Assembly: GCF_900112845.1 (NCBI RefSeq)
Contig: NZ_FONG01000003.1
Location: forward strand, 372,001-436,000
Length of the DNA: 64,000 nucleotides
Source of the DNA: Actinacidiphila alni
GTDB taxonomy: Bacteria > Actinomycetota > Actinomycetes > Streptomycetales > Streptomycetaceae
Direction: 5' to 3'
The notes under the pieces are model-generated. The model was not told where the DNA came from and did not search any database. It was given only the letters and a program-made list of their open reading frames with translations. Position 1 is the stretch's first letter, and every line of letters begins with the position of its first letter. The position numbers and the translations under genes were made by a program. Shown here in pieces: positions 16,634 through 25,136 of the stretch.

Positions 16634-17496
16634 GCGGCGCGGTGGAGCGTACGGGGGCCGCCACCGCACCGGCTCTGACCCTGGCGCCGGGGGACCTGCA
16701 CATCTGGGTGCTGCCCCGGCCGTGGACCCACACCGACCCGGCACCGCTGCCGGTCGGCGAACTCGACGACGGCGAACGCGACCGCGCCGCCGGCCTGACC
16801 CGCACCGGCGACCGGGTGCGCTACCTGTCCGCGCACGTCGCCCTGCGCCGCCTGCTGTCGGCCTACACCGGCATCGAGCCGCAGGCGCTGCGGCTCGGCC
16901 GGGACCGCTGTCCCTGCTGCGGCGGCCCGCACGGCCGCCCCGTGCTGCTCGGCCGCGGGCGCGAAACGGCGCAGGACTGGCCGCAGTTCTCGCTCTCGCA
17001 CAGCCACCAGGTCGCGGTGGTCGCCCTCGCCGGCGCCACAGTCGGCGTCGATGTGCAGCGGGTGCCGCCCGCCAACGCCGTACGGCTGTGCCTGCCCGAT
17101 CTGCACCCGGCGGAACAGGCGGAGCTGGCCGCCGTGCCCGGGCGCCGCAGGCCCGCCGCCTTCGCGCGGCTGTGGACCCGCAAGGAGGCGTATCTCAAGG
17201 GCCTCGGCACCGGGCTGCGCCGCGACCTGGCCGCCGACTACCTCGGGACCGGCGCCCCCGGGCCCGCCCGGCGCGGCACGCCGCACCGGCCCGCGGGCTG
17301 GTCGGTCACCGATGTACCGGGGCCGCCCGGCCACGCCACCGCGGCGGCCGTCCGGACCCCGCACCACTACCGCACCGTTGTCCGCACCCTGACCGCCGAC
17401 TGCCTCCACGCCGAGGACGCCACGGAGCTGATCGCCGATTCACGCGCGCGGGTGCACCGCGTACCGCAGACCGCCGCCCGGCGGTCGCAGAAGTGA
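16630..17496 (+). CDS. Sfp-type 4'-phosphopantetheinyl transferase
   Basis: This is a 288-residue protein coupled to the carrier gene by a GTGA overlap. The conserved motifs are FSLSHSHQVAVVAL, GVDVQRV with Asp141 (Gln replaces the usual Glu two residues on), and WTRKEAYLKG with Trp182, Lys185 and Glu186 for Mg2+/CoA binding. It transfers phosphopantetheine from CoA to carrier-protein Ser. A CPCCGG motif near 94-99 is typical of this subgroup. Position indicates that the ACP encoded just upstream is its main client. Confidence 0.88.
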   Translation: MSGAVERTGAATAPALTLAPGDLHIWVLPRPWTHTDPAPLPVGELDDGERDRAAGLTRTGDRVRYLSAHVALRRLLSAYTGIEPQALRLGRDRCPCCGGPHGRPVLLGRGRETAQDWPQFSLSHSHQVAVVALAGATVGVDVQRVPPANAVRLCLPDLHPAEQAELAAVPGRRRPAAFARLWTRKEAYLKGLGTGLRRDLAADYLGTGAPGPARRGTPHRPAGWSVTDVPGPPGHATAAAVRTPHHYRTVVRTLTADCLHAEDATELIADSRARVHRVPQTAARRSQK

Positions 17497-17531
17497 TCGA
17501 CATGAACCCGAGCAAGGGAGAGTGGAGCGCC

Positions 17532-19097
17532 ATGTCCAACGCGGAGTCCCAGGCCCCCGACCGGCTGGAAGAGCTGAGCAGGCTCAAGGAACTGGCCCGG
17601 CAGGGGCCCGACCCCAAGGCGACGGAACGCCAGCACGCCAAGGGCAAGCTGACGGCCAGGGAACGGATCGACCTGCTGCTGGACAAGGGCAGCTTCACCG
17701 AGGTCGAGGCGCTGCGCCGGCACCGGGCCAGCGGTTTCGGCCTGGAGGGCAAGCGCCCGCACACCGACGGTGTGGTCACCGGCTGGGGCACCGTCGAGGG
17801 CCGCACGGTCTTCGTGTACGCCCACGACTTCCGGATGTTCGGCGGCGCGCTCGGTGAGGCGCACGCCGAGAAGATCCACAAGATCATGGACATGGCCATC
17901 TCGGCCGGCGCGCCGCTGGTGTCGCTCAACGACGGCGCCGGCGCCCGTATCCAGGAGGGCGTCTCCGCGCTCGCCGGCTACGGCGGCATCTTCCAGCGCA
18001 ACACCCGCGCCTCCGGCGTCATCCCGCAGATCAGCGTGATGCTCGGCCCGTGCGCGGGCGGCGCCGCCTACAGTCCGGCGCTGACCGACTTCATCTTCGC
18101 CGTCCGCGGCATCTCGCAGATGTTCATCACCGGGCCCGATGTCGTCCAGGCCGTCACCGGCGAGGAGGTCACCCAGGACGCGCTCGGCGGCGCCGATGTG
18201 CACGCGGGCGTCTCCGGCGTCGCGCACTTCGCCTACGACGACGTGCACACCTGCCTCGCCGAGGTGCGCTACCTGCTGTCGCTGCTGCCGTCCAACAACC
18301 GCGAACTGCCGCCGGTCAGCCACGGCGACGACCCGGTGGACCGGCCCGGCGACCGGCTGCTGGAGATCGTGCCGGACGACGGCAACCGCAGCTACGACAT
18401 CAGGGATGTCATCGAGGAGATCGTCGACGACGGCGACTCGATGGAGGTGCACGCCGCCTGGGCGCCCAACATCGTCTGCGCGCTGGCCAGGCTCGACGGC
18501 CAGACGGTCGGCATCATCGCCAACCAGCCGTCGGCGATGGCCGGAGTGCTGGACATCAAGGCGTCCGAGAAGGGCGCGCGCTTCGTGCAGTTCTGCGACG
18601 CCTTCAACATCCCGCTGATCACCCTCGTCGACGTCCCCGGCTTCCTGCCCGGCGTCGACCAGGAGCACGAGGGCATCATCCGGCGCGGCGCCAAACTGCT
18701 GTACGCGTACTGCAACGCGTCCGTGCCGCGGATCTCGGTCGTGCTGCGCAAGGCGTACGGCGGCGCGTACATCGTCATGGACTCGCAGTCCATCGGCGCC
18801 GACATCGCGCTCGCCTGGCCCAGCAACGAGATCGCCGTGATGGGCGCCGAGGGCGCCGCCAATGTCGTCTTCCGCCGGGAGATCGAGGCGGCCGACGACC
18901 CCGAGGCGATGCGCCTGCAGAAGATCGAGGAGTACCGCAGGGAACTCGTCCACCCGTACTACGCCGCCGAGCGCGGCCTGGTGGACGACGTCATCGACCC
19001 GCGCGACACCCGTGCGGTGCTGATCCGCTCGCTGCACATGCTGCGGACGAAGGACGCCGATCTGCCGCGCCGCAAGCACGGCAACCCGCCGCAGTAG
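17532..19097 (+). CDS. Acyl-CoA carboxylase beta subunit (carboxyltransferase)
   Basis: This is a 521-residue protein; the ATG at 17532 with GGAG four bases away is chosen over the ATG at 17502. It is full length for the PccB/AccB family. Motifs include GKLTARERIDLLLD at the start, MLGPCAGGAAYSPALTDF (acyl-CoA oxyanion loop) and VPGFLPGVDQEHEGIIRRGAKLLYAY in the second half. It makes malonyl- or methylmalonyl-CoA together with a biotinylated alpha subunit that is not in this window. Its place in the halogenase locus suggests supply of extender units. An epsilon subunit gene follows. Confidence 0.92.
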   Translation: MSNAESQAPDRLEELSRLKELARQGPDPKATERQHAKGKLTARERIDLLLDKGSFTEVEALRRHRASGFGLEGKRPHTDGVVTGWGTVEGRTVFVYAHDFRMFGGALGEAHAEKIHKIMDMAISAGAPLVSLNDGAGARIQEGVSALAGYGGIFQRNTRASGVIPQISVMLGPCAGGAAYSPALTDFIFAVRGISQMFITGPDVVQAVTGEEVTQDALGGADVHAGVSGVAHFAYDDVHTCLAEVRYLLSLLPSNNRELPPVSHGDDPVDRPGDRLLEIVPDDGNRSYDIRDVIEEIVDDGDSMEVHAAWAPNIVCALARLDGQTVGIIANQPSAMAGVLDIKASEKGARFVQFCDAFNIPLITLVDVPGFLPGVDQEHEGIIRRGAKLLYAYCNASVPRISVVLRKAYGGAYIVMDSQSIGADIALAWPSNEIAVMGAEGAANVVFRREIEAADDPEAMRLQKIEEYRRELVHPYYAAERGLVDDVIDPRDTRAVLIRSLHMLRTKDADLPRRKHGNPPQ

Positions 19098-19116
19098 CGC
19101 GAGCCGTACGGCTTCT

Positions 19117-19238
19117 GGACCTCTGCGACTGCCGGACCCGACCGACTGCCGGACCTCTGCGACTGCCCGCCCCGCACGATGGCCGGACCCGCACGATGGC
19201 CGGACCCGTACGACTTGCAGACCCGTACGACGGCGTTC
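19117..19238 (+). repeat. Intergenic tandem repeats between carboxylase beta and epsilon genes
   Basis: A 17-bp unit GGACCTCTGCGACTGCC occurs twice (19117-19133 and 19151-19167). It is followed by four head-to-tail 17-bp units (19171-19238): two identical CCCGCACGATGGCCGGA copies and two diverged CCCGTACGAC-type copies. The core CCCGTACGAC and the 17-bp period match the array at 12857. Confidence 0.75.
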
Positions 19239-19289
19239 CGTCAGTCGCTCCCATCCTTCCCACCGTTCCCACCCGAAGGGGATCCCGCC

Positions 19290-19682
19290 ATGCCTGCCGC
19301 CATCACCGCCGCCCCCACGCCCACCGCGCCCCACCTGGTGCGGGTGGGGACGGTGACCATCCCGGCGCAGCCGGGACAGCCCGACATGGAGACGATCAAC
19401 GCGGCGCCCGCCGTGCTGCCGCTCGCCGCACCCGAGTCGGCGCCCGCCGCGACACCCGGGGCACCCGAGACGCTGGTCCGCGTCGAGCGCGGCACCGCGA
19501 CGGCCGAGGAGATCGCCGCGGTCACCGCGGTGCTGCTCGCCCGCGCCGCCGCGGTCCGCGCGGCGGCCGACGCCGGTCAGGCGTCCGCCTCCCGCCGCCG
19601 CGCCGCCGCCCGCTGGCGCTCGCACGGCTTCGCGGGACCGCGCGCCTGGACAACCGGCACCCGCGATCTGCTGGCGAGCTGA
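19290..19682 (+). CDS. Acyl-CoA carboxylase epsilon subunit
   Basis: This is a 130-residue protein from the ATG at 19290 with GAAGGGGATC upstream. The epsilon-family core lies at ~61-130: LVRVERGTATAEEIAAVTAVLLARAAA, a basic linker, then WRSHGF and the C-terminal RAWTTGTRDLL. The N-terminal ~60 residues are an Ala/Pro-rich extension not usual in this short family. The epsilon subunit stabilises the beta-alpha carboxylase complex in actinobacteria. It lies ~190 bp behind the beta gene, across a repeat array. Confidence 0.85.
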   Translation: MPAAITAAPTPTAPHLVRVGTVTIPAQPGQPDMETINAAPAVLPLAAPESAPAATPGAPETLVRVERGTATAEEIAAVTAVLLARAAAVRAAADAGQASASRRRAAARWRSHGFAGPRAWTTGTRDLLAS

Positions 19683-19723
19683 ATCCCGTAGTCCGCCCCC
19701 GACCTCACGACAGCACCGCCTCC

Positions 19724-19755
19724 GGCCCCACGCGCTCCGGCGCGTGGGGCCTTTT
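19724..19755 (+). terminator. Rho-independent terminator closing the halogenase locus
   Basis: A perfect 11-bp stem (GGCCCCACGCG / CGCGTGGGGCC) with a CTCCGG loop is followed directly by TTTT. It lies 42 bp after the epsilon-subunit stop and ends the long plus-strand gene series. Confidence 0.88.
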
Positions 19756-19825
19756 CGCGTTCCCGCGACCGCTGTTGACCGCCGGTCGGGGACCCTGACA
19801 GCCGGTCGGAGCCCGCGGCGACCGG

Positions 19826-20038
19826 TCAGATCATCGGCAGCACGACAGGACCCCGGCAGTGCGGGCACTCGCTGAGCCGCGGATTGTCGCCGACCGTGCA
19901 GTCGTGGCAGAGCAGCCGGCCGCACGCGCTGCAGATCATGATGACCTCGCGCAGGACATCGGTGACCGCGACGATCACCTTGGCCCGCGGTTGCAGACCC
20001 TGCCGGCGCTTTCGGCGGAAGATCATCGGGCGCCCCAT
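19826..20038 (-). CDS. Small zinc-ribbon/RING-like protein (70 aa)
   Basis: This is a 70-residue protein; the start is the ATG at 20038 or the ATG at 20026, which has a GGGG-type site upstream. Three CxxC pairs (ICSACG, LLCHDCT, SECPHC) fit one or two structural zinc sites. The N-terminus is strongly basic (FRRKRRQGL). I do not recognise the family. It may bind nucleic acid or a partner protein. It is divergent from the MCFSA membrane-protein gene. Confidence 0.55.
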   Translation of the reverse strand: MGRPMIFRRKRRQGLQPRAKVIVAVTDVLREVIMICSACGRLLCHDCTVGDNPRLSECPHCRGPVVLPMI

Positions 20039-20212
20039 CCGGTCGACTGTTCCGACCCCGCAATGGTGGAGCAAGGCCGCCGGGACCGGTCCCGGCGGCC
20101 GAATCCCCCGGGTGCGCGGCGAGGCCCCGCTGCCAGGAGGCGGGCGGGAGACGTAGCGTGGCGGGACGTACGGACAACGGATCATCGGACCGCACACCCG
20201 AGGTGAGACCGC

Positions 20213-20854
20213 ATGTGCTTCAGCGCCACGGCCGATCTGGCGGCGGGCTCGCTGATCTGCGCGCTCGGCGTGGCGTGCGTGGCGCGCGTACGCCGGGTGC
20301 GCGATCTGCCGCTGGCCGCGCTGCCGTTGCTGCTCGGCGCGCATCAGCTCGTCGAGGCCGCGGTGTGGCACCGCGGCGGCGGCACCGGCGTCGCCACCAC
20401 CGCCTGGGCGATCATCGCGCTGCCGCTGCTGGCCGCTTATGTGCCGCTCGCCGTGCTCGTCGCCGCGCCGCCCGGCGCGCGACTGCGGCTGGCCGTCCCC
20501 GTCCTGGCCGGACTCGGCACCGCCGCGGTGCTCGGCGCCTGCCTTGCCGACCGGGCGCCGGTCGCCGACATCCGCGGTCACACGGTCGGTTACGCGGTGG
20601 ACGTGCCCGCCGTACCGCTGCTCATCTCCTGCTATCTCCTCGCGACCGTCGGCTCCCTGCTGATCACCGCGGACGCGCGGCTGCGGCTGCTCGGCGGCCT
20701 CACCGGCGCGGGCGCCGCGATCTGCGCGGCGGTGTGGCGGACCGAATTCGTCTCCACCTGGTGCGCGTTCGCCGCTGTGGTCTCCGTCGTACTGCTGCTG
20801 TGGGTACGGCGGCCCGCCGCCGGGGCCGCGCCCTCCGCCGTACCGCTGACGTAG
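20213..20854 (+). CDS. MCFSA-type integral membrane protein (DUF6629-like)
   Basis: This is a 213-residue protein from the ATG at 20213 with a GAGGTGAG site. It begins MCFSATADLAAGSLICALG and contains GAHQLVEAAVWH, both characteristic of a widespread bacterial seven-span membrane family that I believe is DUF6629. About six or seven hydrophobic helices are visible, with WRTEFVSTWCAFAA near the C-terminus. The function is unknown. Confidence 0.7.
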   Translation: MCFSATADLAAGSLICALGVACVARVRRVRDLPLAALPLLLGAHQLVEAAVWHRGGGTGVATTAWAIIALPLLAAYVPLAVLVAAPPGARLRLAVPVLAGLGTAAVLGACLADRAPVADIRGHTVGYAVDVPAVPLLISCYLLATVGSLLITADARLRLLGGLTGAGAAICAAVWRTEFVSTWCAFAAVVSVVLLLWVRRPAAGAAPSAVPLT

Positions 20855-20881
20855 TCACGAACGGCCCGCCACACTGGGCAC

Positions 20882-21742
20882 ATGCGTACTCACCGTACGG
20901 TCACCGCGGCCGCTCTCACCCTCGCCCTGGCCACGCTCGCCCCGGTGCTCGCCGCCTGCTCGTCGTCGGACTCGCCCGCGGACAAGGACGCCGTGCGCGC
21001 CGTCGACCCCAGGCCCTCGGGCAGCACCGCGTCGGGACGGACCGTCGCCACGTACACCCCGGCGACGGCGATGAGCGCGAGCGACCTCGCCACCACGGTG
21101 GAGCGGCTCAAGGCGCGCGCCGCCGCCTTCGGCCTCGACGGGACCCGGATCGAGCGGCACGGCAGTCTCATCACCGCCGACGCGCCGGGTGACAGCGGCG
21201 ACCGGCTGCGGCAGCTGGCCGCCACGGCCGAACTCACCTTCCGGGCCGTGAAGGGTGACCGCGCCGCCAGACCCGCCGATGTGCGGCAGCGGTTCAACGC
21301 GCTCACTTGTCCCGCCACCGGTACGCCCCCGCTGTCCGAGCCGCTGGAGCCGATGCCCGCCTGCGACAGCGACACCGGCAGGAAACTCCTGCTCGGCCCG
21401 GTCGTGCTCGACGGCGAGGACGTCAAGAGCGCGAAGTCCGACCTCAACACCGGCGGCGGCACCGACTGGGTGATCAATCTCAGCTTCACCGACCGCGGCG
21501 CACAGGACTTCGCCACCGTCACCACGGACCTGTCGCAACAGACGCCGCCCGCCGACCAGTTCGCGATCCTGCTGGACGACAAGATCCTGTCGGCGCCCAC
21601 CGTCCAGCAGGCCATCACCGGCGGCGAGGCCCAGATCACCGGCGACTTCACCCGGCAGCGCGCCGAGAACCTGGCCGCCCTGATCAGCACCGGCGCGCTC
21701 CCCGTACGGCTCACCGTCAGCGACGTGGCGCGGCAGCCGTAG
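20882..21742 (+). CDS. Lipoprotein with SecD-like P1/head domain
   Basis: This is a 286-residue protein from the ATG at 20882. A basic N-terminus and hydrophobic run end in the lipobox LAAC, so the mature protein is lipid-anchored outside the membrane. The C-terminal part (TGRKLLLGPVVLDGEDVKSAK, INLSFTDRGAQDFATVT, FAILLDDKILSAPTVQQAI) closely follows the periplasmic head of SecD. The six SecD membrane helices are absent. It might be a detached head that assists export, or may have acquired an unrelated binding role. There is no clear ribosome binding site. Confidence 0.72.
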   Translation: MRTHRTVTAAALTLALATLAPVLAACSSSDSPADKDAVRAVDPRPSGSTASGRTVATYTPATAMSASDLATTVERLKARAAAFGLDGTRIERHGSLITADAPGDSGDRLRQLAATAELTFRAVKGDRAARPADVRQRFNALTCPATGTPPLSEPLEPMPACDSDTGRKLLLGPVVLDGEDVKSAKSDLNTGGGTDWVINLSFTDRGAQDFATVTTDLSQQTPPADQFAILLDDKILSAPTVQQAITGGEAQITGDFTRQRAENLAALISTGALPVRLTVSDVARQP

Positions 21743-21758
21743 CGCGGGCCGGCCCCAC

Positions 21759-21776
21759 CCGCCCGGTGCCGGGCGG
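21759..21776. terminator. Short hairpin between convergent genes
   Basis: The inverted repeat CCGCCCGG / CCGGGCGG lies in the 34 bp between the SecD-head lipoprotein stop and the end of the baeRF3 gene. It could serve both directions. There is no T-tract. Confidence 0.35.
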
Positions 21777-22904
21777 TCAGTAGCGCAGCACCGCCGCGAG
21801 GTGGTCGCTGTCGGCGAGGGTGCCGTCGGGGACGAAGTGGACGCGGGCGCCGGTGTCGAGGGCCTGTTCGGCGATCTCGTCCACGATGTCGTCACGGGCG
21901 CCGGGATCGCCGGAGGCGGCCGGGACCAGGTGGTCGGCGTCGTCGCGCACCGTGGTGCGGAAATTGTCCTCGATCACCACCACCGCGGCGCGGCCCTCGA
22001 CGACGGACTGCCACACCTCGTCCACACCGGCGGCGAAGGCGCGCCGGCCCCGGGCGGCGTCCAGCTCGCCGAGCACGTCGGCCACGTCCTGCTCGGCGCG
22101 CTCGCGCACGGCGTCCTCCACGGCCTGCCGGACGGCTTCCGCGGGCCCCTTGGACAGGCCGCCCTGGAGGACGTGGGCGGCCTCCTTGGCCGCCGGGCTC
22201 ATGTCGTCGAGCACGGTCAGCGCCTCCGCCTCGGCCACCACGTACAGCGGGCGCGGCTCCGCGGCGAGCACCGAGCCGAGCGCGTCGGCGACCTCGCGCA
22301 TGTAGCGGCGGGTCTCCTCGTCGTTGAAGGTGCTCGGCCGGTCGCCGATCTGCTCCTCGCGCTCGATGTCCGGCTCCGGCAGCGAGCGGGTCATCGGGAA
22401 GGCGCCCGCGGTGTGCGCGGTGACCCGCTCCCGGCCGCCGTTCCACAGGCTCGCGTGGTCCGCGGAGACGGCCAGCACCCAATACGGCTGGTCCGCCGCC
22501 TGGGCCGCGATGAGATTGCGGGTCAGGAAGGTCTGCGCCAGCAGCACCCGCTCCGGCACCGTACGGTCCAGCGACCACACCTGGTGCTCGCCGGGCGCCG
22601 CGAAGATCGCGAGCCCGTCCTCCGCGTGCACCAGATCGACCTCCGTCAGCGCCTTGTCGAGGTGCTCCACGACATCGATCCGGTCGGCCCGCGACACCTC
22701 GGGGTCGGACTGCACCGCGTCCTTGGCCCGCGCGATCAGATTGCGCAGCCGTACGGCGTCCTGCGCGTTGTCCGGTTCGCGCCGGTGGGTCGGCATCAGG
22801 ACGGAGACGGCGGGGTAGTGCCGCGGGCGGCGCAGATCGGCGAGGGTGGCGGGGCTGAGAGGCGAGTGCATGGCAAGCCCTTCCGACGAGGTCCCCCCGG
22901 ACAT
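21777..22904 (-). CDS. baeRF family 3 protein (archaeo-eukaryotic release-factor-like)
   Basis: This is a 375-residue protein from the ATG at 22904 (AAAGGGA upstream). An in-frame ATG at 22871, also with a good site (GGAAGGG), would give 364 residues. PAVSVLMPTHRREPDNAQDAVRL near the start and the later pattern WVLAVSADHASLWNGG are typical of bacterial homologues of eRF1 domain 2/3 (baeRF). Members are proposed to act on stalled or hibernating ribosomes; the biochemical role is not settled. It follows the glutaminase gene on the same strand after a 28-bp AT-rich spacer. Confidence 0.75.
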   Translation of the reverse strand: MSGGTSSEGLAMHSPLSPATLADLRRPRHYPAVSVLMPTHRREPDNAQDAVRLRNLIARAKDAVQSDPEVSRADRIDVVEHLDKALTEVDLVHAEDGLAIFAAPGEHQVWSLDRTVPERVLLAQTFLTRNLIAAQAADQPYWVLAVSADHASLWNGGRERVTAHTAGAFPMTRSLPEPDIEREEQIGDRPSTFNDEETRRYMREVADALGSVLAAEPRPLYVVAEAEALTVLDDMSPAAKEAAHVLQGGLSKGPAEAVRQAVEDAVRERAEQDVADVLGELDAARGRRAFAAGVDEVWQSVVEGRAAVVVIEDNFRTTVRDDADHLVPAASGDPGARDDIVDEIAEQALDTGARVHFVPDGTLADSDHLAAVLRY

Positions 22905-22932
22905 GACATCCCTTTGTCTCTTTATGGATATA

Positions 22933-24312
22933 TCAATGTGGAAGTGATCGCAGCTCGTGCAGCAGCGCCTCCTCCGCCCACGCCAGCGCCTCCTCGCGGC
23001 GCGCGTGCCGCACCGCGGCGCCGCCCCAGGCGTCGTCCGCCGCGCCGACCGCCGACCCGCCGACCACCGCCACCCGGTGGCCCGACGCCGCGATCCGGTC
23101 GAGCGCCCGGCCGAGCATCAGCCCCGCCACCGGATTGACGGACGTGACCTGGTCCAGGTCGACCACCACCCACCCGGGCACCACCGGCACCGCCCCGGCC
23201 AGCGCGTGCAGCAGCCGCTCCGCCGCCGGGAAGTCCACCTCGCCCCTGGCCGCGACCAGCGCGACCCGGTCGCCCGCGCCCGCCAGCAGCTCGCGGTCGG
23301 CCGCCGCCCGCTCGCGGCCCGACGCGGCGCGGGCCCCGGCGCCGGCCGCCGTCACGGTGTCCGCGCCCGGCGCCGGGTGGTGCATCAGATGCATGCCGAA
23401 GCGTCGCGACAACTCGCGCAGCGCCACCACGCCGCGCACCGAACTGCCGGTGCGGTCCAGCGGCGGGCTGTAGCAGGCGATCCCGAAACGGGCCGGGCTG
23501 GCGGCGGTCAGGCCGCCGGACACCCCGCTCTTGGCGGGCAGCCCGACCCGCACCAGCCAGTCACCGGCCGCGTCGTACATCCCGCAGGTCGCCATCACCG
23601 ACAGCACCTCGACGGCGACCTGCTCGGGCACCACCTGTTCTCGGGTGACGGGATTGACCCCGCCGTTGGCGAGCGTCGCGCCCATCACCGCCAGGTCCAC
23701 GGTGTTCACCAGCACCGAGCACTGCCGGAAGTACACCTCGGCCGCCTCCACCGGATCGGTGCGCAGCGAGCCCGCGGCGTGCATCAGATAGGCCAGCGCG
23801 CGATTGCGGTCGCCGGTGGCGGCCTCCGAGCGGTAGACCTCCTCGTCCACAGCCAGCCGACGCCCGGCGAACGCGCTCAGCGCGTCGAGGATCCGCGCGG
23901 ACCGCTCGGCGGGCGAATCGGCGGGCACCAGATTGGTGGTCGCGATGGCGCCCGCGTTGATCATCGGATTGGCGGGGCGGCCGGTGCCGTGCTCCAGACT
24001 GATCGCGTTGAACGCGTCGCCGCTCGGTTCGTTGCCCACCCAGCGGCTCATCTCGTCCAGCCCCAGCTCGGCCAGCGCCAGCGCGTGCACGAAGGGCTTG
24101 GACACCGACTGGATGGTGAATTCGGTACGGGAGCTGCCCGCCTCGTAACGGTGCCCGCCCATGCTCACCAGGGCGATGCCGAAGTCGTCGGGATCGGCCA
24201 GCGCGAGCTGCGGGATGTACGAGGCGACCTCGCCGTCCGTCACCGGCAGCAGCCGCCGGTGCACCTCCGCGAGACCCTCGCTGACCACGTCGAACGCCAC
24301 CGGATCGGTCAT
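22933..24312 (-). CDS. glsA: Glutaminase with C-terminal STAS domain
   Basis: This is a 459-residue protein from the ATG at 24312. Residues ~1-320 are a serine-dependent beta-lactamase-fold glutaminase: the SxxK pair S69-K72 in IQSVSKPF, EPSGDAFN, PMINAGAI and KSGVSGG. It hydrolyses glutamine to glutamate and ammonia. Residues ~355-455 form a STAS domain (GWVVVDLDQVTSVNPVAGLML) of the SulP/anti-sigma-antagonist type, probably regulatory. The bridging segment is Ala/Gly-rich. It ends 28 bp before the baeRF3 gene. Confidence 0.88.
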   Translation of the reverse strand: MTDPVAFDVVSEGLAEVHRRLLPVTDGEVASYIPQLALADPDDFGIALVSMGGHRYEAGSSRTEFTIQSVSKPFVHALALAELGLDEMSRWVGNEPSGDAFNAISLEHGTGRPANPMINAGAIATTNLVPADSPAERSARILDALSAFAGRRLAVDEEVYRSEAATGDRNRALAYLMHAAGSLRTDPVEAAEVYFRQCSVLVNTVDLAVMGATLANGGVNPVTREQVVPEQVAVEVLSVMATCGMYDAAGDWLVRVGLPAKSGVSGGLTAASPARFGIACYSPPLDRTGSSVRGVVALRELSRRFGMHLMHHPAPGADTVTAAGAGARAASGRERAAADRELLAGAGDRVALVAARGEVDFPAAERLLHALAGAVPVVPGWVVVDLDQVTSVNPVAGLMLGRALDRIAASGHRVAVVGGSAVGAADDAWGGAAVRHARREEALAWAEEALLHELRSLPH

Positions 24313-24506
24313 GGCCTCATGCTCGGCCCGGGCCGCCGCGCCCGCAACGCGGAGCCGGGACGGGTGGGGCGTGACGGCCCGGGTCACCCGTACGGCGCCG
24401 CGCACCCTGCGCGGCCGGGCCGCCGCCCGCAGGGTGGGGGAGGACGGCCCGAGCCCGGCCGCCGCCCGCGACGACCGCGACCGGAGCACGACCGGAGGCG
24501 ACACCC

Positions 24507-25136
24507 GTGAGACGAACCCGTACAGGCCCCGCGGCGACCGGACGCCGGCTGCGCTCGCTGACCGCGGCGGCCCTGGTCGCCACCACCGCCGGCGCGCTCG
24601 CCCTGCTGTCGGCGTGCGACAGCTCCTCCGACAACGACTCGTCACGGCCGACGACGCCGGGCGGCCCGCCCAGCACCGAGAACTTCTCCGGCTCGCTGCC
24701 CTCGCCGCTGGACTCCCTCGCCTCGGCCGCCCAGCAGACGGCCTCCGCCGCGCAGTCCTCGGCCAAGGCCGCCGCCTCCAGCTTCGAGGCGTCGGTCGAG
24801 GCCGCGGTCGGCGGCGCGACCGACGAGGCCAAGAAGGAGCTGGCCAAGGTCGACGGCCAGGGCAACGCCGTGAAGGACGTCCAGCTCACCGGCTTCCCCC
24901 GGGCCAAGACCGGCGGCCTCAACGCCGTCCTGGTCAGCATCACCAACACCAGCGACCAGAAGGCGTCCTTCGCCGTGAAGGTGGAATTCGCCGACTCCTC
25001 CGGCGCCGTGGTGGACTCCACGGTCGTCGGCGCCCGCGATGTCGAGGCGGGCAAGCGCGCCCAGCCGGTCGCCTTCAGCACCAAGGACCCCGGCAAGACA
25101 CTCTTCCCCCGCGTGGCACAGGCGCAGCGCTACTGA
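24507..25136 (+). CDS. Lipoprotein with FxLYD-like domain
   Basis: This is a 209-residue protein; a GTG at 24507 follows CGGAGGCGA. The signal sequence ends in lipobox LLSAC. A long Ala/Ser coiled segment (~75-115: QQTASAAQSSAKAAASS) acts as a stalk. A small beta domain follows (NAVLVSITNTSDQKASFAVKVEFAD), of the type found in FxLYD/DUF3426-like extracellular proteins. The function is unknown. It stands alone between divergent glsA and the DUF4129 operon. Confidence 0.65.
   Translation: MRRTRTGPAATGRRLRSLTAAALVATTAGALALLSACDSSSDNDSSRPTTPGGPPSTENFSGSLPSPLDSLASAAQQTASAAQSSAKAAASSFEASVEAAVGGATDEAKKELAKVDGQGNAVKDVQLTGFPRAKTGGLNAVLVSITNTSDQKASFAVKVEFADSSGAVVDSTVVGARDVEAGKRAQPVAFSTKDPGKTLFPRVAQAQRY

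Noticed and set aside
17367..20195. Very long minus-strand open frame (942 codons) opposite the carboxylase
   Set aside because: It is the antisense shadow of acyl-CoA carboxylase beta in high-GC DNA, with low-complexity composition and no domain.
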